Below are positions 1-4,336 of a DNA stretch of 7,039 nucleotides, piece after piece. Every line of letters begins with the position of its first letter. The first letter of the stretch is position 1. The stretch is from an uncultured Clostridia bacterium. Lineage in GTDB: Bacteria; Bacillota; Clostridia; Oscillospirales; CAG-272. The position numbers were made by a program, and so were the translations under genes. The stretch covers positions 1-7,039 of the forward strand of contig CALGCW010000333.1 in assembly GCA_937884385.1 (NCBI GenBank), written 5' to 3'. Under the pieces are notes generated by a model, which worked only from the letters and a program-made list of their open reading frames with translations, was not told where the DNA came from and ran no database searches.

Positions 1-491
1 TTGCCAATGACTTCCGCGTGAAGCTTGATGACAGCGACCAGTCCACGGGCTGGAAGTTCAGCCAGTACGAGATGAAGGGTGTTCCCGTTCGTCTTGAAAT
101 CGGCCCCAAGGATATAGAAAACAATTCCTGTGTTCTCGTCAGCCGTGTGACAAGAGAAAAGAAGTTCGTTTCCCTTGACAACGTTGCAGAAGAGGTCGAG
201 GCAATGCTCAAGCAGGTACACGAGGAGCTTAAGGCGAGAGTTCTTGCAAACCTTGAGGAAAAGACTCACGTTGCAACGAGCTTTGAAGAGTTCCTTGACA
301 TTGCAGAGAACAAGCCCGGCTATATCAAGGCGATGTGGTGCGGTGACGTTGAGTGCGAGGATAAGATAAAGGACGTTACGGGCGGCGTTAAGAGCCGTTG
401 CATTCCCTTCAACGAGGAAAAGCTCAGCGACGTATGCGCTTGCTGCGGCAGACCCGCAAAGCATATGGTCGTTTGGGGACGTCAGTATTAA
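1..491 (+). CDS. proS: Prolyl-tRNA synthetase, C-terminal part (5' truncated by window edge)
   Basis: This is the last 162 residues of a protein whose frame is already open at base 3; the GTG at 18 is an internal valine codon, not a start. Prolyl-tRNA synthetase charges tRNA-Pro with proline in the cytoplasm. The visible part covers the anticodon-binding domain (start of the segment around GVPVRLEIGPKD) and then the C-terminal domain specific to the archaeal/eukaryotic-like ProRS form. That domain shows AMWCGDVECEDKIK, then SRCIPF, then a Cys cluster CACCGRPAK, and ends in an aromatic Tyr (WGRQY, where the family usually has FARAY). The cysteines fit the zinc site of this ProRS class. A perfect hairpin follows 10 nt after the TAA. 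The catalytic domain lies outside the window, so an intact gene cannot be confirmed. Confidence 0.93.
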   Translation, partial: ANDFRVKLDDSDQSTGWKFSQYEMKGVPVRLEIGPKDIENNSCVLVSRVTREKKFVSLDNVAEEVEAMLKQVHEELKARVLANLEEKTHVATSFEEFLDIAENKPGYIKAMWCGDVECEDKIKDVTGGVKSRCIPFNEEKLSDVCACCGRPAKHMVVWGRQY

Positions 492-501
492 TAAAAATGC
501 A

Positions 502-532
502 ATAGGGAGTCCTGTGTCCTTGGACTCCCTAT
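502..532 (+). terminator. Perfect 11-bp hairpin after proS, terminator-like
   Basis: ATAGGGAGTCC (502-512) pairs without mismatch to GGACTCCCTAT (522-532) around a 9-nt loop. It lies 10 nt after the proS stop and 27 nt before the next start codon. The + strand downstream of the stem is only AT-rich (ATTAAAATT) and lacks a clean U-tract. Reading the other way, the stem is followed by TGCATTTTTATTA, so the T-rich side faces leftward transcription. It may be a weak bidirectional terminator or a processing/stability hairpin, so partial readthrough into the next gene is possible. Confidence 0.6.
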
Positions 533-559
533 ATTAAAATTAAGGAAAGGAGAAAACGG

Positions 560-1726
560 ATGCTTCGTTCGATAGGTAAGTTTTTGAAAAATTCGTTCGT
601 GAGAATGGATAAAATATTGCTTTGCTGCTCGATGATAATCACACTTATGAGTCTTGTGACCATATTCGGCGCGCGCGAAAACTTTGGCACGAGCAAGATA
701 GTGATGCAGACGGCAATGACCGCTGTGGGACTTGTTGCGGTGCTTTTTATCGTCAATATCGATTACAAGCTCTTCGTTGACCGCTTTTGGGCGATCTTGT
801 GGATCGCGTCGGCAGGTCTGCTTCTTCTGACCTTACTTGTGGGCGACACGGGCGCGAACGGCACGGAAAGTACTAACAAAAGCTGGCTCACCCTCATAAA
901 GATAGGCTCGCGCTCCTTCCAGATACAGCCGTCAGAGTTCGTTAAGATCGCCTTTATCATCAGCTTTTCAAAGCATCTTTCTATGGTCAGGGAAAGCATA
1001 AACAAGATAAAAACGCTTATCCCCCTTGCTATTCACGCAGGGGTCATAGTCGGACTCATCCTGTTATCCGGCGACCTTGGCGTTGCCCTTGTTTACGTGG
1101 GCATTATCGCGATAATGCTTGCTTTTGCGGGGCTCAGTGTATGGTATTTCGTGGGCGCTTTGGGTGCTGTGGCAATTGCTTTTCCCTTCCTTTGGCCCCA
1201 TTTGAGCGAATATCAGCAGCAGAGGATACTTGTTGGCTTTCAACCCGAGCTTGACCCGACAAAGTACGGCTTTCAGCCGCTTCTTTCGCTTGACGCGATC
1301 ACCGCGGGCGGATTGTTCGGGCGCGGAATAAATGACGGTGGCTTTTACGAGATACTTCCCGCCTCGCACACGGACTTCATCTTCGCGACCTATTGCGAGA
1401 TGTTCGGATTTGTGGGCGCTATTGCGTTCCTTGCGGTGCTTGTTTGCCTCATAGTCAGAATGATAAGGCTTGCTGGCAGATGCGATTGGGATTGCGGCTC
1501 GTTTATTTGCATCGGTATTGCCGCGATGTTCGTGGTGCAGTCGGTGATGAATATAGGCATGTGCCTTGCGATGCTGCCCGTTATCGGTATTACCCTTCCC
1601 TTTATGAGCTACGGCGGAAGCTCGATGCTTGCGCTCTATCTTGCGGTGGGAATGCTTCACGCGGTGGGTGCACACTCAAAGAGCGTCAGGGGCACTAGGG
1701 GCAGATCAAATTACGTAATAAAATAA
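560..1726 (+). CDS. rodA: SEDS-family peptidoglycan glycosyltransferase (RodA/FtsW type)
   Basis: A 388-residue polytopic membrane protein of the SEDS family. It polymerises lipid II into glycan strands outside the membrane, normally with a class B PBP partner. Hydrophobic segments run the whole length, starting near residues 19-37. Family signatures seen: SFQIQPSEFVKIAF (QPSE at 123-126, with the conserved Glu126), SGDLGVALVY (170-179, where QPDLGTALV is usual), QQQRILVGFQPELDP (219-233), the extracellular-loop motif ASHTDFIFATYCE with the probable catalytic Asp272, and GITLPFMSYGGSS (343-355). The start is ATG with AAAGGAG at 546-552, 7 nt upstream. The aldo/keto reductase begins 18 nt after the stop, suggesting co-transcription. 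RodA and FtsW cannot be separated with certainty from this sequence alone. No division genes are adjacent and rodA is the commoner name for solitary copies; the family call is firm, the symbol less so. Confidence 0.9.
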   Translation: MLRSIGKFLKNSFVRMDKILLCCSMIITLMSLVTIFGARENFGTSKIVMQTAMTAVGLVAVLFIVNIDYKLFVDRFWAILWIASAGLLLLTLLVGDTGANGTESTNKSWLTLIKIGSRSFQIQPSEFVKIAFIISFSKHLSMVRESINKIKTLIPLAIHAGVIVGLILLSGDLGVALVYVGIIAIMLAFAGLSVWYFVGALGAVAIAFPFLWPHLSEYQQQRILVGFQPELDPTKYGFQPLLSLDAITAGGLFGRGINDGGFYEILPASHTDFIFATYCEMFGFVGAIAFLAVLVCLIVRMIRLAGRCDWDCGSFICIGIAAMFVVQSVMNIGMCLAMLPVIGITLPFMSYGGSSMLALYLAVGMLHAVGAHSKSVRGTRGRSNYVIK

Positions 1727-1733
1727 CAGTTGC

Positions 1734-1738
1734 GGGGT
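1734..1738 (+). promoter_or_regulatory. Ribosome binding site that decides the aldo/keto reductase start
   Basis: GGGGT pairs with the CCUCC region of 16S rRNA through one G-U wobble and lies 6 nt before ATG 1745. It is directly against ATG 1739 and falls inside the reading frame that opens at TTG 1730, so 1745 is the best-spaced start. Confidence 0.5.
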
Positions 1739-1744
1739 ATGGAT

Positions 1745-2581
1745 ATGATAAAAGATGATGTTTTCGTATTGAATAACGGAGTGAAGATACCGGCTATCGG
1801 TCTTGGGACCTGGCAGGTCGCAGACGGTGAGGAGTGCTATAATTCTTGTATTTTTGCACTTCGCGCGGGATACCGTCACATTGACACCGCGTTTGCCTAC
1901 GGCAACGAGGCGAGCGTTGCAAGGGCGATAAAGGATAGCGGCATATCAAGGAATGACGTTTTTATCACGACCAAATTGCCTGCGGACGTAAAGGATTATG
2001 CCGGCGCAAGAGCACATTTTGAGGCTTCGCTGAAAAATCTTGACACGGATCATCTTGATCTCTATCTCATCCACGCGCCCTGGCCCTGGAGTGACGTCGG
2101 AAGCGACCACACTGCCGGAAATATCGAGGCTTGGCGCGCGATGATAGACTTTTACAACGAGGGAAAGGTCCGTGCGATCGGTGTTTCGAATTTCCATGCA
2201 AAGGATATAGAGGCGCTTATTGATGCGACGGGATTTGTGCCCGCGGTCAATCAGATCCGCTTCTTTATCGGAAACACGCAGGACGGGATATATGATTATT
2301 GCCGCGAGAGGGGCATTCTCGTTGAGGCTTATTCGCCCCTTGCGACGGGTGCGATCGTTAACGATCAGTATTTGTGCGCCTTGGCACAAAAATACGGAGT
2401 GAGCACCTCGCGCCTTTGCATTCGCTATTGCATAGAAAAGGGCACGCTCCCCTTGCCCAAATCGGTAAACGAAGGCAGGATCAAGGAAAATCTTCTTGTG
2501 GACTTCCGTATTTCGGACGAGGATATGCGCGAGCTTGACTCGCTCTATCACATCGGTCCGACAAGACCATATAGAAGCTGA
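1745..2581 (+). CDS. Aldo/keto reductase family oxidoreductase
   Basis: A 278-residue cytoplasmic NAD(P)H-dependent carbonyl reductase of the AKR superfamily, close to the usual 270-285 residues of bacterial AKR5-like enzymes. The protein opens with the family beta-hairpin and first strand (FVLNNGVKIPAIGLGTWQ). The catalytic tetrad is complete: Asp47 and Tyr52 in HIDTAFAYGNE, Lys77 in ITTKL, and His110 in DLYLIHAPWP. The later signatures KVRAIGVSNF (141-150), AVNQIRFF (167-174), AYSPLATG (195-202) and the cofactor-binding LPLPKSVNEGRIKEN are also present. In VNQIRFFIG the position after VNQI departs from the common VNQIELHP. ATG 1745 is preferred on ribosome-binding-site spacing; ATG 1739 and TTG 1730 are alternatives adding 2 and 5 residues. 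It sits 18 nt behind the SEDS gene, so it is probably co-transcribed, but no functional link to the cell wall is evident. The substrate cannot be inferred. Confidence 0.92.
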   Translation: MIKDDVFVLNNGVKIPAIGLGTWQVADGEECYNSCIFALRAGYRHIDTAFAYGNEASVARAIKDSGISRNDVFITTKLPADVKDYAGARAHFEASLKNLDTDHLDLYLIHAPWPWSDVGSDHTAGNIEAWRAMIDFYNEGKVRAIGVSNFHAKDIEALIDATGFVPAVNQIRFFIGNTQDGIYDYCRERGILVEAYSPLATGAIVNDQYLCALAQKYGVSTSRLCIRYCIEKGTLPLPKSVNEGRIKENLLVDFRISDEDMRELDSLYHIGPTRPYRS

Positions 2582-2669
2582 CGGCGCAAATGCGGTGCTT
2601 GTTCTTCTTGAAAAAGCGCACAAAAACTGTAATATATAGAAGAAAAATCAAAAAAATTCGATAAAACAC

Positions 2670-2699
2670 TTGACAAAAGCGGCATTTTGTGTTTATAAT
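2670..2699 (+). promoter_or_regulatory. Consensus sigma-A promoter for rpmH
   Basis: TTGACA at 2670-2675 and TATAAT at 2694-2699, both perfect matches to consensus, are separated by 18 nt. An A-rich tract lies just upstream (2641-2666), resembling an UP element. Transcription would begin near 2706, giving a leader of about 74 nt before rpmH. The strength fits a ribosomal-protein gene. Confidence 0.9.
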
Positions 2700-2718
2700 A
2701 TAGAATGTCATTGTGTAA

Positions 2719-2750
2719 AAGCGTAAAGAAGGCTGAAAAGCAACACGCTT
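2719..2750 (+). promoter_or_regulatory. Small stem-loop in the rpmH leader
   Basis: AAGCGT (2719-2724) can pair with ACGCTT (2745-2750), enclosing GCT-GAAA-AGC (2732-2741), a 3-bp stem capped by GAAA. It lies between the promoter and the ribosome binding site. It could be an autoregulatory or stabilising leader element, but the stems are short and chance pairing is possible. Confidence 0.3.
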
Positions 2751-2779
2751 CCGAACCATAATTCAAGGAGGTGGCAATA

Positions 2780-2914
2780 ATGCTCAGAACATATCAACCT
2801 AAAAAGAGACAGAGAAAAAAAGAGCACGGCTTCAGAAAGAGAATGAGAACTGCTGACGGCAGAAACGTTCTTAAGAGAAGACGCGCTAAAGGCAGAAAAA
2901 GATTGACTTATTAA
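2780..2914 (+). CDS. rpmH: 50S ribosomal protein L34
   Basis: A 44-residue, highly basic protein beginning MLRTYQPKKRQRKKEHGF and continuing with RKRMRTADGRNVLKRRRAKGRKRLTY. This matches bacterial L34 along its entire length (family: M-RTYQPsKRkRkk-HGFr-RM-T--GR-VL-RRRakGRkrL) and has the usual 44-residue size. L34 is a component of the large ribosomal subunit. The start is ATG with an ideal AAGGAGGTG at 2765-2773. The gene has its own consensus promoter and is followed 30 nt later by an intrinsic terminator, so it is probably expressed largely alone. In most bacteria rnpA follows almost directly; here 645 nt of repeat-filled DNA intervene. Confidence 0.97.
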   Translation: MLRTYQPKKRQRKKEHGFRKRMRTADGRNVLKRRRAKGRKRLTY

Positions 2915-2944
2915 TCTTTTGAGGGCGAACAGCCCCAAAAATGT

Positions 2945-2986
2945 ACCGATGACCACGTGGTTAGCCCCAGCGTCATCGGTTTTTTT
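2945..2986 (+). terminator. Intrinsic terminator after rpmH
   Basis: ACCGATGAC (2945-2953) pairs perfectly with GTCATCGGT (2972-2980) and is followed directly by a run of seven T (2980-2986). The 18-nt loop contains CACGTG and a possible inner TGG/CCA pairing. Position and U-tract make this a good Rho-independent terminator that would limit readthrough from rpmH to rnpA. Confidence 0.85.
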
Positions 2987-2990
2987 GCGA

Positions 2991-3032
2991 CCTACTTTTT
3001 TGAGGAAAAAGTAGGCAAAAACCTTTTTAATC
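2991..3032. repeat. Left terminal hairpin module of the rpmH-rnpA composite element
   Basis: CCTACTTTTT (2991-3000) and AAAAAGTAGG (3006-3015) form a perfect 10-bp hairpin, followed by CAAAAACCTTTTTAATC. The same module, a T-run/A-run hairpin followed by CAAAAA-CTTTT, occurs inverted at 3409-3446 and in direct orientation at 6633-6669. The outer stem pairs differ between copies (CCTAC/GTAGG, GTTC/GAAC, GC/GC) but remain paired. The inverted arrangement around the gap suggests the ends of a miniature mobile element. No flanking target duplication is obvious. Confidence 0.6.
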
Positions 3033-3103
3033 ATTTTTTGGTTCAACTTGCTTATTTTGTTATCGAAACAAGAGAGCGAATTTGAGAAAAAAGTAACCAC
3101 AAA

Positions 3104-3276
3104 AGCTTTTATCGCTTGGGTTTGCGGGGATTTCGCGTAAATTTTCGATAAAATGCGAACATTTTATCGGTTTTGAAATCCCATCGATGAGCTTACGTGC
3201 AAGCACGACGCTCACCGCTGTGCTTTCAAAACTACGAAAACCAATCACAAGTGATTGATTTTCTGAAATTTACTAC
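3104..3276. repeat. Copy A of a dispersed structured repeat (137-nt four-way-junction core)
   Basis: The core is 3137-3273. Closing stem P1: GTAAATTTT (3137-3145) with GAAATTTAC (3265-3273), ending in one T-G wobble. Arm H1: CGATAAAATG (3146-3155) with CATTTTATCG (3160-3169), loop CGAA. Arm H2: GTTTTGAAA (3170-3178) with TTTCAAAAC (3224-3232), containing inner stems TGAGC/GCTCA and CGTG/CACG. Arm H3: 3236-3247 with 3252-3263, loop CAAG and one C-A mismatch. Junction linkers are 0, 0, 3 (TAC) and 1 (T) nt. A conserved 5' flank of about 33 nt (CTTTTATCG..TTTGCGGGG) precedes the core. Copy B at 6661-6834 has the same length, linkers and flank. Whether it acts as DNA or RNA, and on which strand, is not decided. 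Confidence 0.8.
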
Positions 3277-3408
3277 TTTACAAAAGCCTTTTATTTAGCT
3301 TTTGGCTACGTGCAATAGTAGCAAATTACAGATTTTCGACAAGGGAGAAAATCGTTATGTGTTGTGATGTATCACAACACAATTTGCGCGGGAGTTATTC
3401 GCGAAGCT
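3277..3408. other. Hairpin-rich gene-free stretch between repeat copy A and the right end module
   Basis: No convincing coding frame. It contains successive hairpins: CAAAAGC/GCTTTTG (3281-3287 with 3298-3304), GATTTTC/GAAAATC (3331-3337 with 3347-3353), a 10-bp TGTGTTGTGA/TCACAACACA with loop TGTA (3358-3381), and CGCG/CGCG (3387-3390 with 3400-3403). I see no second copy of this part in the window. It completes the composite between the inverted hairpin modules. Confidence 0.55.
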
Positions 3409-3468
3409 GATCAAAAGTTTTTTGGTTCTTTTTTTCAAAAAAGAACATCTTCTTCCCTTTGTAACTTC
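3409..3468. repeat. Right terminal module, inverted, with a 34-nt end repeat
   Basis: Read on the minus strand this holds GAAGTTACAAA...TTTTTTGA (a 34-nt unit, 3435-3468), then the hairpin GTTCTTTTT/AAAAAGAAC (within 3425-3446), then CCAAAAAACTTTTGATC. The 34-nt unit matches two tandem direct units at 6577-6644 in length and at both ends. The hairpin plus CAAAAAACTTTT is the inverse of the module at 2991-3032. Confidence 0.65.
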
Positions 3469-3515
3469 TCCCCTATAAATCCCAAAGAAAACTAAATACT
3501 AAAAACGGAAGCACA

Positions 3516-3563
3516 ATGAATTTCAGCGACACGGAAAGAAAAACGAAAGGCAAAGCAAAATGA
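3516..3563 (+). CDS. Possible 15-codon upstream ORF coupled to rnpA
   Basis: ATG at 3516 opens a 15-residue, strongly basic, non-hydrophobic frame (MNFSDTERKTKGKAK) whose TGA overlaps the rnpA ATG as ATGA, the classic coupling arrangement. GGAAG at 3507-3511 lies 4 nt upstream, which is close but usable. Known rnpA genes do not regularly carry such a leader and the ORF is very short, so chance is a serious alternative. Confidence 0.25.
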   Translation: MNFSDTERKTKGKAK

Positions 3564-3967
3564 AGGATATAGCTATCAAGGAAAATCACTTGTATCAAAA
3601 AGCATATCGAAGCGGCGAGCGAGCAAGCTGCAAGCACGTCTGCGTTTATGTTTTGCGCGATTGGGGTGCAAAAAAGCAGATGCTTCAAAACCCCGAGAAG
3701 AAGTATATAAACAGGATTGGCCTTTCGGTATCTAAAAAGATCGGCGGTGCAGTTGAGCGCAACCGAGTCAAGCGCATCATTCGCGCGGGACTTACGGAGG
3801 CAAGAGGTTTCTGCGAGCTTAAAACCGGCTATCTTATCGTTATCGCCGCGAAGGTCGGCGCGCACGAATCAAGTAGCCGAGAAATAGCAAGCGAGCTTAT
3901 TTTTGCATTCAAAAAGCTCAACATGTACAAAAACACGCAAAAGAAAGAGGGTGGCGACGCACAATGA
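3560..3967 (+). CDS. rnpA: Ribonuclease P protein component
   Basis: A 135-residue basic protein, slightly longer than the usual 110-125. It binds the RNase P RNA and helps it process the 5' ends of precursor tRNAs. The N-terminus fits the family pattern (basic, IKENHLYQKAYRSG). The hallmark block is NRIGLSVSKKIGGAVERNRVKRIIRA, with the RNR motif at 67-69 and Lys/Arg at 71-72. The stretch YLIVIAAKVGA is the C-terminal strand. An inserted segment around 34-48 (DWGAKKQMLQNPEKK) partly explains the extra length, along with a polar tail. ATG 3560 is the first start in frame after a stop at 3500; AAAGG at 3546-3550 is only a modest ribosome binding site. The TGA overlaps the yidD ATG by 4 nt. It is unusually far from rpmH, and I found no clear promoter between them. 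Confidence 0.95.
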   Translation: MKDIAIKENHLYQKAYRSGERASCKHVCVYVLRDWGAKKQMLQNPEKKYINRIGLSVSKKIGGAVERNRVKRIIRAGLTEARGFCELKTGYLIVIAAKVGAHESSSREIASELIFAFKKLNMYKNTQKKEGGDAQ

Positions 3968-4185
3968 AGCGCATCGCGATATACCTCGTTCGCTTTTACC
4001 AAAAATATCTCTCTCCCCTAAAGGGGCAGCCTACCTGCCGCTTCAGACCGACCTGCTCGCAGTATGCGATCGACGCGTTCCGCGAATGGGGATTTTTCAT
4101 TGGAATCGGACTGACGGCGTGGAGAATTCTTCGCTGCAACCCATACAATCCGGGCGGATATGATCCCGTTCCGAAAAAGAAATAG
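3964..4185 (+). CDS. yidD: Membrane protein insertion efficiency factor YidD
   Basis: A 73-residue protein with the complete YidD/UPF0161 signature: an amphipathic basic N-terminus (MKRIAIYLVRFYQKYLSP), then CRFRPTCSQYAIDAF with Cys25 and Cys31, and WRILRCNPYNPGGYDPVP with Cys58. YidD is a membrane-associated helper of YidC-dependent insertion. The start overlaps the rnpA stop as ATGA, indicating translational coupling, and GAGGGTGG at 3947-3954 lies 9 nt upstream. Length is typical (about 70-85 residues). The gene order rnpA-yidD-yidC is the standard one. Confidence 0.96.
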   Translation: MKRIAIYLVRFYQKYLSPLKGQPTCRFRPTCSQYAIDAFREWGFFIGIGLTAWRILRCNPYNPGGYDPVPKKK

Positions 4186-4200
4186 GAAAAAAGAGATAAT

Positions 4201-4274
4201 ATGACGCCGCCACGGCAAGAAAGCCAAGATCGGCGGTTAACCGAGGTGCTGTTCGGTAAATAATAAGACAGCAC
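4201..4274 (+). promoter_or_regulatory. Structured yidC leader with possible pseudoknot and 20-codon ORF
   Basis: The 151-nt yidD-yidC spacer contains a nested hairpin, CCGCC/GGCGG (4207-4211 with 4232-4236) enclosing GGC/GCC. It is followed by a possible H-type pseudoknot: ACCG (4240-4243) with CGGT (4254-4257), interleaved with GTGCTGT (4246-4252) and ACAGCAC (4268-4274). The loops are 2 nt, 1 nt and an A-rich 10 nt, geometrically favourable for this fold. A 20-codon frame from ATG 4201 to TAA 4261-4263 runs through it. Its ribosome binding site is weak and its product is polar, so coding is unproven. Downstream, AAGAAAGG/CCTTTTTT (4290-4297 with 4305-4312) is a weak terminator- or attenuator-like hairpin before yidC. 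No known riboswitch class is recognised. Confidence 0.35.
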
Positions 4275-4336
4275 AAAAACCCATTACAAAAGAAAGGGAA
4301 TTAGCCTTTTTTGGTTAATTAAACATCGGATCGAAA

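Noticed and set aside
1064..1675. 203-codon minus-strand frame opposite the SEDS gene
   Set aside because: Shadow frame of a well-supported gene; the product is His/Lys/Arg-rich without any recognisable domain.
2582..2780. Possible oriC/dnaA region beside rpmH
   Set aside because: rpmH often borders dnaA and oriC, but I see no DnaA-box cluster (TTATCCACA-like) and no divergent dnaA; the upstream gene is an aldo/keto reductase.
2708..3248. Minus-strand frames of 130 and 62 codons across rpmH and the gap
   Set aside because: The first covers rpmH antisense and the terminator; the second is the complement of repeat copy A. Composition is low-complexity Phe/Ser/Leu from A-rich + strand DNA.
3137..3273. 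tRNA or tmRNA reading of the cloverleaf
   Set aside because: The fold is cloverleaf-like but the arms are too long, there is no CCA-proximal acceptor pattern, and no GTTC-containing T-loop inside it. The GGTTCAAC at 3039-3046 is isolated and not in a T-arm.
3459..3479. Promoter for rnpA (TTGTAA with TATAAA)
   Set aside because: The two boxes are only 9 nt apart, and no acceptable -35 lies 16-18 nt before TATAAA.
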